A DNA stretch of 64,000 bases. Origin: Darksidea phi. Lineage: Eukaryota; Ascomycota; Dothideomycetes; Pleosporales; Lentitheciaceae. The translations under genes and the position numbers were made by a program. The notes below the pieces were generated by a model. It was not told the DNA's origin and did not search any database. It saw only the letters and a program-made list of their open reading frames with translations. Location of the stretch: contig JASJFT010000061.1 in the NCBI GenBank assembly GCA_030770425.1, positions 124,001 to 188,000 of the forward strand. The letters are read 5' to 3'. This document shows, piece by piece, positions 22,631 through 33,351 of the stretch. Within the stretch, counting starts at the first letter, position 1; every line of letters begins with the position of its first letter.

Positions 22631-24568
22631 ATGGAGCGCTTTGAGGTCTACAACATCTACGTTGTTGGTGCCATTGGCGCGCTGACGCTATGTATGTTCT
22701 ACGTCTTGTTGCGCAGCGACCCTGAAGCTGCTGTGCCGTACAATGTCACCCCACCGGAACAGAGCACGCCTGGATGGAAGGGTGAGGTGCTCGAGGAGCC
22801 CTCGCTGAAGGTATCGCTCACCTTACAATGCCCAAAGAGCGCAATTAACTCCGTTCAGGTCTCGGGCTCCTCCCTCGTTCAATGCTATGCCCCCGCAACC
22901 GGCGAGTCCCTCGGTCGCGTCAACCCCTCAAGCACCTCCTCCATCGACCGCACAGTCGCCAAAGCCACCGAAGCCCAGAAGCAATGGGCGCAGACTACCT
23001 TCGCACAGCGCAGAAAAGTGCTCAAGACAATGCTCAAATTTGTGTTGGAGAACCAGGAAGCGATTGCGCGCGTAGCTTGCTTGGATTCGGGCAAGACGAT
23101 GGTGGATGCGAGCTTGGGGGAAATCCTGGTGACGGTGGAAAAGCTGAGGTGGGTGATCAAGCATGGGGAAGAGAGTCTGAAGAGCGAGAGCAGGCCGGGA
23201 AATATGTTGATGGGGTACAAGTGGCATGAGGTTATGTGGCAGCCGTTAGGGGTTGTAGCGGCGTGTGTGAGCTGGAAGTGAGTATTCCTCTCTGATGATA
23301 ATACTGTACACATTTCTGACGCGGATCAGCTATCCGGTAGGCCCCTCGAGTGTCTTACATCCCATGCCAGTCCTAACGACGAATAGTTCCATAACCTGAT
23401 CTCGCCCATCATCGCATCCATTTTCGCCGGCAACGCCATCATAGTAAAGGGCTCAGAGAACACGGCCTGGTCTAGCAGCTACTTCACCTCGATAGCTACC
23501 TCCGCACTTGCTGCTTGCGGTCACAACCCTAATATCGTCCAGTCTGTCATCTGCTGGCCTAATGTCGCAGAACATCTCACGTCCCACCCCGGCATCGCAC
23601 ACATTACATTCATCGGCTCTCGTCCTGTAGCACATCATGTATGCGCTTCAGCGTCCAAAGCTCTCACGCCAGTCTGTGTCGAGCTCGGCGGCAAAGATCC
23701 CGCCGTTGTTCTTGACGACCTCTCAAACAGCGAATTCAAGCGTGTATCCAGCATTCTCATGCGCGGCGTCTTCCAATCCGCAGGCCAAAACTGCATCGGC
23801 ATCGAGCGCGTCATTGCCCTTCCAAACGTCTACAACCGCTTCATCGATCACTTCCCTCCTCTCATCAAAGCTCTTCGCCCTGGATCCATCCTAAATTGCT
23901 CCCCCGACGACGAACCAATCGACATCGGTGCTTGCGTATCGGACTCCAATTTTAGCAAACTCGAATCGCTAATTCAGGACGCTGTATCCCACGGCGCACG
24001 CCTCATTTGCGGAGGAAAGCGCTACGTCCACCCCAAGCACCCGAAGGGACACTACTTCACTCCTACTCTTATTGTAGACGTAACGTCCACCATGAAAATC
24101 GCCCAGACCGAACTCTTCGCCCCGGTCTTTCTCCTCATGCGCGCCGATGACCTAGACACGGCAATCGCCATCGCAAATAGCACTCCCTACGCCCTCGGCG
24201 CCTCCGTCTACGGCTCTTCGAACCGCGATCTCGAGCGCGTCGTTCGCGAAGTGCACGCCGGTATGGTCGCTGTGAATGACTTCGCTGTGACGTACATGGT
24301 GCAATTACCCTTTGGAGGCGTGAAGGGCAGCGGATATGGACGCTTCGCTGGCAAGGAGGGCCTACGGAGCGTTTGCAATCAGAAAGCCGTTACGCGGGAT
24401 CGGTGGCCATGGTTGATCAAGACGAGCATACCGGGCCCGATGGATTTGCCGTTAAAAGGGAGAGGGGCGGGGGAGAAGGCTTGGAAGATGGCGGTTGGGA
24501 TCGTGTGGTTTGGGTATGGGGATTGGAGGGGCAAGATACAGGGTATCAAAAGTCTCGTCGGACTGTAG
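22631..24568 (+). CDS. MSC7: Membrane-anchored aldehyde dehydrogenase, Msc7 type
   Basis: Four exons: 22631-22810, 22859-23277, 23330-23336 and 23387-24568, giving 595 aa. Exon 3 is only 7 nt, yet it is needed to spell the conserved WNYPFHN segment of aldehyde dehydrogenases; skipping it breaks the frame. An N-terminal membrane segment (about residues 8-28) precedes the catalytic domain. The general-base Glu is E301 in ELGGKDP and the nucleophile is C338 in GQNCIG, so the active site is intact. The C-terminal FGGVKGSGYGRF motif is also typical. The family oxidises aldehydes with NAD(P)+; yeast Msc7 itself has no firmly known substrate. The gene runs tail to tail with the glutamine-synthetase-like gene, 170 bases apart. 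Confidence 0.93.
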
Positions 24569-24738
24569 GCCAATTGAGCGATAGGTACGGATGGCTGACT
24601 TGTATATCCAGTACATAATACATAATCCTAATGTTGGCTAATAGCAATCCACAATGCGACCTCGCCAGATTGCAACCGATCGAGGGGTATCAAGAACATG
24701 GAACTAAACGCGTATACAAACAGACCTTCAGCCTCTAA

Positions 24739-26334
24739 TTATACCGTCTCCATGTACCGTCTAACCTCCCAATCTGTAACTGCCTCATCCCAAAGCCTAA
24801 TCTCGTGTTCTCGTGTCCCTCCAAAGTGATCAACGAACTCGTCCCCAAACACCTCCCGCGCAACACTTTCTTTCCTCATGAAGACCTTTGTCGCCTCCTT
24901 TAGACTCTTCGCTAGCCGTGCTCCCTTATCGCTGTCTCCACCCACATCCTCGCCCTTGCCTAGCGGCGGTATTGGGATCTCCATCTTCTTCTCGATGCCT
25001 CGCCAGCCGAGGGCTAGAATGGCTGCGAGCACGAAGTGCGGGTTCGTGTCTGCACCTGGAACGCGGACTTCGAAGCGAGTCGCTTTTGCGGAGGCGGTGG
25101 GAGGAGCGATGAGGCGGATGGAGGCGGCGCGGTGCTCGAGGCCCCAGGACACGGTTACAGGGGCCCAGAAGTTTTCTACTAATCTCTTGTAACTGTTCAC
25201 GTTCGGTGCCAGGATCGGCATTACGTCTGGTAAGCCGTCCAGTAAGCCTGCCAAAAAGTGCCGTCCTAGATCGCTAAGGTATCGGATGTCGGGGTACGGC
25301 GGGGAAGGGTCTTCTTCGCCGCGGTAGAAGAGGTTCTTGCCCTCAGCATCGACGATGGAGACGTGCATGTGACCACTGTTTCCGGGGAGGCCTTCGCGCG
25401 GTTTTGCCATGAAGCAAGGCGTTATGCCGTGTTTTGAGCCGAGGGATTTGACGACTAGTTTAAAGAGGGAGGCTTTGTCGGCCATAGCGGTTATTTCGCC
25501 GAATTCGAGGGCCTGTTCATGGCTATTAGCTTTGCGGGGAGCGATAAGGAAAGTAAAGGCAGGGCAATACGTACTGCCTCGAAAACGCCTGGCCCAGACT
25601 CTGTATGCCACCCCTCAATGCCGCAATCAAACCTCACGCACGCATCGAAGATCCCATAGTAGTAATCCTGATTGTGCACCGGCCTAGTTATGCTATATCC
25701 GAACATGCCTTCTGTGAGTGGCGGAAGCGAATTTACGGGATTCTCACGTAGGAAGGAGGCGGTCGATGAGGAATTGCGCTCCGGTCCATCGTGCGTCTGC
25801 GGTGCTCTGAACTGATAGAACTCGTACTCGGCTGTTCCACGTCGTCAGACTTTACACCAACATGCGGTATCTGCCCCTTCTCCGAGACCCGCACTCACCT
25901 CCGGCCATAGCTCCATAACCCTTCTCTTGTAGCTTATCCACAGTCCGCTTCAGTATACTCCTCGGGCATGCGCTCAAACTCTTGTTTGTGTCGGGGTCGA
26001 AGAAGGATACGAGGAAGAAGGGGACGTTGCTCTCCCACGGTATGCGACGGAAAGAAGCAAGATCGGGCACAGCTATCAGGTCGCGGTATCCGTTCTCCTT
26101 GTTCGAGATGCCGAGCTCGCGGAAGTAGGTCTGGTCATGCATGTCCCAGCCGAACACGACACTGCAGAAGCCGAAGCCTTCTTTTGCTATGCTGAGGAAC
26201 TTCTTCTTGGCCATGAGCTTGCCGCGCAACATGCCGTCCACGTCAATGCCGGCGACTTTGACGGCTTGGTCGTACATGAGGAGCTTGGGGAGGGATTCGA
26301 CCGTGATCTTAGAGGTATCTTCGGTGTCGGACAT
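24739..26334 (-). CDS. Glutamine-synthetase-like enzyme (type I fold)
   Basis: Three exons: 26334-25899, 25831-25575 and 25512-24739, giving 488 aa. The introns (67 and 61 nt) are GT..AG and restore GAEYEFYQF and VFEAALEFGEI. The protein has the GS beta-grasp start, the Glu-containing metal-site stretch HTESGPGVFEA, the ATP-site signature GNSGHMHVSI and the substrate-site run FEVRVPGADTNP. It is longer than the housekeeping eukaryotic GS (about 350-360 aa) and resembles bacterial type I enzymes and the C-terminal half of FluG. Such proteins often ligate glutamate to amines other than ammonia, so the substrate cannot be named. It is divergently arranged with the short-chain dehydrogenase gene. 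Confidence 0.9.
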
Positions 26335-27242
26335 GTTGGCGGCGGTTGAGGATACTGAGACTGTCGAAGCTCAAGAAATGGCAGCCAGAGAGACAAAGAG
26401 CGGAGAGGAGTGGAAGGTGAGGACGCTTGCGAAAGCAGGATTGCTGGTGAGCAAGATGCTGTCGTGCGGTTGGCAGAGCTCGGACCTGACCAATGAGGGG
26501 CAGACGGCCAAAGAGGCTTGGCGTGGGACATGCATACGAACGACCATAGTCAAATCTAGGACTGCACGGGATATATACAGCGGGCGACCTGTTAACGCGA
26601 TGGCACACGAGTTGTATTGATCCTTCCAACCATCCATCATGTTAAATGCTCTCCACGCCGTTTACGGAGATTACCCCGCTCTCACTCACTCACAATGAAA
26701 GGCGGGGCTGACGTCCAGAATTGCCACTTGCAGGTTGGAATACCAACTTGTAGTAGTTCGAGAGTTGAACAGCTTGACAGATGCAGAGAAGCGTTCCTGG
26801 CCCTAGCCCACAGGCGACATTCCAGCAGCGCAACCATGACGGTGACGCGCCGACGCCCGTCTCGCCGTTATCTAACAGTTACGCTATCACTCTAGGCCGA
26901 TCTCGGGCCTTCCAATGTCACCGACACTACCCGTACATCCCGTATCAATCGTTCACACTGCGGTTCCAACACGAACCTCGCATTTCGCCAGACAGCTCTA
27001 ACTTAGTCAACGTGAGCTCCCCCGAAAGGTACGCTTCATCACTTTGTATCACTTGCTTGGAGAGCTTTCATCTGCGTGCTGTGCTGGCAACAGACCGGAC
27101 CCATGACGCTGCCTCCAGTAGATATTAGTCATACCTTTCCTAGCCCTGTAAAAACTTTCATCCTGCTTCGTTCACGTCCTAACATTGACACCAGAACACG
27201 CAGACAACTTTAAGCTACGCATTGAAGCCGACCACATTCAAC
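26335..27242. other. Divergent promoter region between GS-like and SDR genes
   Basis: The 908 bases between two start codons facing away from each other must hold both promoters. Short frames on the plus strand have no domains. Shared control of the two genes is possible but only inferred from the arrangement. Confidence 0.5.
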
Positions 27243-28333
27243 ATGGGCCGCCTTGAAGGAAAGAACTGCATCATTACCGGAGGCGCTGGGTACGCACCTC
27301 ACCTCCCCCTCGTTTACTCTTTGCCTTAGACACAACGAGTTTCCATCTTTAACTTTATTGATATCTTCTACCCCCAGTATCCTCCGTTCCGCACTCTTTC
27401 TTGTCTGGCTCTCTTGATTCAACTGCACTCACACTTGCTGCGTTCGAACACCTCCCCCCAAAAAAGTCGACTTCCAATATTCCTCTCAAGCTAACATCGT
27501 TCCAGTGGTATTGGTTTGGAGACCTGCATCCTGTTCGCCCGTGAAGGCGCCAATATTCTAATATCCGATATCTCCGGCCCCGCACTTGAGAGAGCTGTTG
27601 CCAAACTGAAAGAGGTCGTACCAGAGGCCAAGAAAATCGAGACCAAAATCACCGATGTCTCCAAGGAAGCCGACGTCCAAGCTATGGTAGAACACCTAGA
27701 TTCCTGGGGTGGCGTCGACGTTCTTTTCAACAACGCTGGCATAATGCACGCCAACGATGCTGACGCTATTGACACACCAGAGAAGATATGGGATCTGACG
27801 CAGGCCATCAATGTAAAGGGCGTATGGTTCGGCAGCAAGCACGCAGTGTTGAGCTTCAGAAAGCATGGGAAGAAGAAGGGCAGCGTTATCAACACTGCGA
27901 GTGTTGTAGCGCTTGTGGGAAGCGCGACACCACAGCTCGCGTATACAGCTAGCAAGGGCGCCGTTATGGCGCTGACGAGGGAGTTGGCGATTTGCCATGC
28001 TAGGGAGGGTTATCGATTCAATTCTCTCTGCCCAGCTCCGCTCAAGTAGGTACATCTTGTCTTTTTAGGAATACGTTCACTGATGATCACAGCACCCCTC
28101 TTTTGCAGGATTGGCTCGGTGACGACGCAGCCAAGCGCGCCCGCCGGGAAGTCCACTTCCCGACTGGTCGCTTCGGTGAGGCCATCGAGCAAGCTCATGC
28201 TGTGGTCTTCCTGGCTAGCGATGAGAGCAGCTTCGTCAATGGTACGGACTTCGTTGTCGACGGTGGAATGACCAAGTGCTACATCACGCCCGAGGGAGCA
28301 CCTACCGAGCCTCCAAAGAACAACGCTCACTAG
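27243..28333 (+). CDS. Short-chain dehydrogenase/reductase
   Basis: Three exons: 27243-27289, 27506-28045 and 28093-28333, giving 275 aa, the usual length for a classical SDR. The first intron is long for this window (216 nt) but has GTACGC, a GCTAACA branch site and CAG. The join rebuilds the nucleotide-binding TGGAGGIG at residues 12-19. NNAG lies at 91-94 and the catalytic Tyr and Lys are Y162 and K166 in YTASK. The second join restores CPAPLNTPLLQDW, and the end has the family motif FVNGTDFVVDGGM. Substrate and cofactor preference cannot be told; the Asp in ISDIS after the second strand favours NAD(H). Confidence 0.92.
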
Positions 28334-31300
28334 GCGAACCCTCTGTATTCCTAAGGTAGGGGGTTTCCGTACACGGATCTTTTTCTAATCTTTCCTATCT
28401 AGTCGGATGGTATGGGGACTTTAGATTACAAGAGGCTGGAGTATGGTAGGCCTCTGCGGCACCTGGGTTCGGCTTGAGCATTTCACAACAGCGGTAGATC
28501 TCCATAATGAGCCAATGACATGAAAAAATTATAATACAGCTTCCTTGAGCATGCTGACCTATATTGCCACTAAGAGTGATGTTAGGAAACATTGGATCAA
28601 TCTAACTCAAATCGAGCTATTCTGGTGTAGTCAAAACAGTATCTTGGAGACTAAATTACTCTGTTGCTAGCTTCACTAGATGAAGCGAAATGTACTGTAC
28701 ACCGGCTAAGCTCTTCCCCCAGCTACGTACCTTGACGGGCAGCATCACCTCATTCTGATGGTGATGCTTCCACGTCTGACTGTCCGAAATCCCCGTTCAT
28801 GATCGCCTGATTCACCCTGTCTTCCACATATACCTACTCTACGTCTCTTTTCGGTGTCTTAGGGAACAATTGCCTAAGCTCGGACCTGGAGACATATCGC
28901 AGTCCTTTTTCTTGCTTTGCGATTTTGTTTCGGATGCGGCAAAGAGCATTTGTCCATACTGCCAACTTTCTAATTTCTGAATACGTAGAGCGCGCTGTCA
29001 TAGAGGGTGCATCTCATGGTTTAGAGCGGCACCGTAGATATTCTCGGCCGGCAACGAACTGTGATGATTGCGCTGCTTTCTTTGCTTTATAAACGAAGGA
29101 AAGAGACAACCATCAATCATAATCGAGCGCTGCATGTTTCTTTCGTGGTCAAGGGAGGAAGGCGCCCATTTCCGCATAGATGGGAAGCTTTTAGTCCTGT
29201 AAAGGCATCATGTCTTTTTATGAGAACGAACAAGGCGGCAAACTCTCATAGAACCATTGGTCGGGTACTTCAGGGGACATAGGCCTTCCGATTGCTTTCT
29301 TGTATATGCTATCGGAAGCCCTATGCTAGACATGCCCGTACACACTGCGTCGTTGACAGCACCGTGTGCTTCGGCAAAAGTCATCTTGCCGCCCGCCATA
29401 ATTGAAATCGAAGTTGATCCCGACCCTTCGTCATGTATTTATGTCCAAAGAGAAAATGGAGGCCATGAACGCATGAACCCTATCGACTGGTCTCGTTAAT
29501 CGAGCAAGAGAGATAAATTCTAAACATGACCATCGCGGCTGAGCGTCTCTGGTTGAGTGGAAGTCGGGAGCGGGCTAACGAACCCCTCGTATGAGAGTAG
29601 CTGTTAGAACTTTATCACCAGTTTGCTCCCGACAAATTTTCAATGTCGTGTGTATTTTTCGTGTAAGAGTTCCGCTGTCGATTGACATGGTGCCTGTCAG
29701 CCCTGTCTCGCGAGGTTTCCGGTCAATAGTGGAGGCATTTAAAATCATATATATTTTTTGTGGTGTTTTCCGATTTTTGATAAGCTGCGCAGGGAAAAAC
29801 GAAGACAGCGTCAATTCCTGAGATTCGCAGGAGAGGCAAACCCGGTCGTCGTCCGCCTGAGAACTCGTGTGAGGCTGACCGCGAAGACTATCATCGTTCG
29901 TTGCTATATTCGTTCAGAAGTTCGACTACATTTTTGAAGAAATGCTCCAGTTGCCGCAAAAAAGCATATGTCGCATTCAAAAGATAGGTTATGGGGATAC
30001 GTCCGCCGCGTATTACGCTCGTAGCGGTTTAAAGGGTCATGTTGATACAGGTTTAAGATATAGGCTGCAAAGGTTCGAGTCTTAAGAGCGGTAATCTTAT
30101 GGTACGCTCCAACAACAGCAGATTGCCAAAATCCTTGCAGGAAACGCCAGTGGGTAAGTTCTGAGACAGTCAATATGTCCTTATAAGCCATTGCTGATCC
30201 CAGCTGTCCATATGCAAGGTCGTACATCTGCCATTGACGTCAAGAATTGGCGGCCAAAGACTACTGTCATCATTGTCATCGACCTGATTGAAGACATGAT
30301 CCAGCTTTCGCTCTACTTTGGTTTTTTCAATGCCTTAGCGCTTGTCGTGCTGGAGGTCCTCTTGCTTGGTATGGTGCTAGCCGGGGTGTCGGGCAGATCA
30401 TCTTTATTTTAGAAGCCACTGCTTCCATGTTCCTCCTTCGCCATAGACTTCTGGATAGTCGAGTTCTTTCTCTTCTTTCTCGGGCACATTACGTAGATGG
30501 TCAAGTACACATCCATACATGGAACTACAACTTTCTTGAGTCTTGCAGAAAAAAGAAGGCATACAGCATAGAAAAGTAGCGGACTTTCGCTTTTGCGGTG
30601 CACGAACATGAAGAAGAGAGTCTCATGCCGCTTTAATGTCATCATTTTTCGTAAACGCTGAGATCGAAAGGAGACATAACCAGGTCTTCGAGTTGTTCCG
30701 GATGTTTATGCGCAAGGGTAATGTGCAGGACATGGTTGGGCTAATTCTGCTTCTTTCGGTTCTCTCGGCACATCGGGTTTCAGCGTTCGGGTTTTCGGCC
30801 TTGGGTATTGTGTCTTGGGGTTCTACCTAGGCACTTTCCCTTTCCATCAACTATTCGCGATAGTTCTGTGGAAAGCAGATTGTATTGACCAACATTGGTC
30901 CGTTCCTTAAGGTTGGTTTAGCGTAAAGGGAAACCAAAAGATCCCGTCCACAAAGCATGTCCTCCTTGTGGAAGTCTTTGGACCACGCACATTACACATA
31001 GTAGTAGAGTGCGCCTGATCATGACTAGTGAGCCATTTCAGCCTTAGGAGCGGCTCACAGGAACTCAGAGTCCCATGTCTCGAGGTGGTATTCTGTTTTG
31101 AAAGGACGCTTAAAGAAGTTGGTCTGCCGACCCGCGCCGCTTTGAAAGGAAGAAGCTGCAAGTTCATGGAAAGTTTCCAGAAAGTCTTTGGTGGATTTCG
31201 ATGTCCATTGGATTGTTCGATGGCGAATTTTGCGTATCAGTGCCCGAGACAGCATTACCGCGGTCACTTGTTGTTTTCGGCCCAGATGAGACAGCAGCGA

Positions 31301-32068
31301 GCGACATAAAGACGTAGTCGTACAATTTCGGGCCCACGAAAGGGATTCTTCCGCATGGAGTCTTGGGGATGGTTTTAGAGATACTGCAACGCACACATGG
31401 CGGAGGAATGCCGTGTTTTTGTTGCCGAAAGCTAGGCGTTGCCGTGAGAAGAAAATTTATGGGCTGACGGTGGTTTTTATAGGCATCAAGGATGGACTGA
31501 AGTGCCTCAGGACGAAGCAAAGACAATGCTGGATTAGTAATCTTCAAGTGTGGCTCAAACTTTTCATTCTACAAAGTTTCATAGCTTGGTGTTTGAGGGA
31601 GTACGTATTGGTGGTCATAACGTAACGCGCAATCTGACTGTAAGCTGACCTTGCGGATATCGACATACCGAACGGTATGCGGAGATATCACTGAGAGAGC
31701 TTAATTGGTATGTATTCTTTTCATGCTGCTTACATATCTTTTGACTCTACACTTGCCGAAACATGGACAAATTGGAGACTCGTATAGGGTCAGTAGGAAC
31801 ATATATAGGGTTTGGTCGACTAGAAGAAGCGTAGTGACGAATGAAGCGCTCATGTACGATAAAAATGCTGTGCACGTAGGGATATTATATAGCTAGCCTG
31901 CAGACGATCTGTTGAACAGAAGTGAATATGCGGGACGTGTCGAGGACAGCGTGGCAGAAGCACGAACAGCAACGACGTCGCGACAAAATCTATTATAATG
32001 CATAGTTCTACAGCTCTTAATGTTTTCAAAGGCTTAGTGCTCCTCTGCGATAGAGCATCGGACGTCGT
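28334..32068. other. Gene-poor region of about 3.7 kb
   Basis: No frame here has a recognisable domain or a convincing exon chain. The most protein-like ones are a 107-codon minus-strand frame with ATG (29904-30227) and a partly overlapping 73-codon hydrophobic plus-strand frame (30191-30412). Base composition is moderately AT-rich. I see no transposase, reverse transcriptase or terminal repeat, though old mutated elements could be hidden. Confidence 0.45.
31656..31689. repeat. Short palindrome
   Basis: A perfect inverted repeat of CATACCG and CGGTATG flanks a central AA and is itself bracketed by two GATATC hexamers, making an imperfect 34-base palindrome. CGG half-sites in inverted order can bind fungal Zn2Cys6 regulators, but no neighbouring gene is close enough to suggest a target. 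Confidence 0.6.
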
Positions 32069-33351
32069 CTAGACCATAGGAGACTTTTGGCCGGGTATAG
32101 CCGCAATATCTTCTCAATAGTTAGCGTCTGAAAAGATCCACATCACGCGCAACTTACAATTTGTGTCACCAATGTCCTCCTTAACTACAACAGGGACCGA
32201 GCACTTGTTCATCTCATCGATGGACTGCGTCTTCATTGTCTTACAGTTGACGTAGCACTCTTCATCCATGATCTTCTGAAGCGCGTCATCCTTCCAACCG
32301 AAGACGTAGTCGCCGTGATTTCCATATCCAGTTCTTTGGGTGGAGTCAGCTTGTTGAACGGACGTGATGAAGTGGGAGATTCTTACGTGTCACCGAAAGA
32401 CCACACAAAGGGCTGGCTGCCATCCGCGGGCCACTGCTCCTTCGTATTGAACTCCTTGGTCTCAAAGATAACCTCGTACAATATCTGAGGTATGCGCACG
32501 GGGTGTGAAGCCGGGCAAGGGCCTTGGTTTTCGAATGTGCCATTGGCAGGGTAGGAAACGTGCGACATATGATCTGGAGAGTCAAGATTCACGCCATCCC
32601 AGCATCTTCAGTATATCAGTGCTACGTCCTTTTATCATCGAAGCAGCTTGACTTACGTTGGGAAGCGGACGTTGACCATGATTCCGGCTGGACATGGCTT
32701 CTGGGGAAAGTTCTTGGTTTCGGGGTATCGAGTGTTCATGTCTTGAAGACAAGTGTATGTGAGCTGGGGAAATTTGTCGGCCTCCGGTTTTGTAGAGGCC
32801 AAAGGTGAGCCGACTAGCATTCGGAAGCCGGGCTGGAAGGCCTTGACCTTTGACTTTTGCTGAAAGTCTCCCAACGAGTTTTGCATGTAGTATACGGTCA
32901 TACCGCCATGCTGACCTTCGAACCCAACGTTTCCTTTTTGCGGGACGCGTTTGTATGTGCCATTTCGAGATCTGAAGTAGAGTGAAGCGGTCCAGTAATT
33001 GCTGGACATTGTTAGCGGAGACTATAGGCAGTTGACTAGTAACAACGGCGTACCTGAAATCCTCGGCTGGCTGGCATGTGGTGCATGTTGATAATTTGGC
33101 AAGGTCATGATCTGCAGGGTCCATGGAAGCATTGAACGAGTTCTGTATGTGTCAGAGATGCTATTGGAGCTAATGGAGTGGAGGCATGAACGACTTACGC
33201 CACCTATTATCTGATGAAGGTGAGGCGAAGGAGTGAGCCCAGGGTTGACGAGCGGATCAAGACGGTCTACGACGAGCTGTGAGCATCCGAACCGGATGAG
33301 CGCATGAGAAGGTGCGATGAGCGCTAGAGCGACAAGCGAGTTCCACTGCAT
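32069..33351 (-). CDS. Secreted DUF1996-domain protein
   Basis: Six exons: 33351-33199, 33142-33054, 33001-32657, 32605-32387, 32333-32158 and 32109-32069, giving 340 aa. Introns are 48-56 nt and GT..AG. Residues 1-18 form a signal peptide. The mature start FGCSQLVVDRLDPLVNPG and the HLHQIIGGNSFN segment are hallmark DUF1996 motifs. Further family stretches are TCTTCQPAEDFSNYWTASLY, CWDGVNLDSPDHMSHVSYP and FGDTTGYGNHGDYVFGW, each rebuilt across a splice junction. The paired Cys residues suggest disulfides in an extracellular protein. No enzymatic function is established for the domain; many fungi secrete such proteins, some with WSC domains, which this one lacks. Confidence 0.92.
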
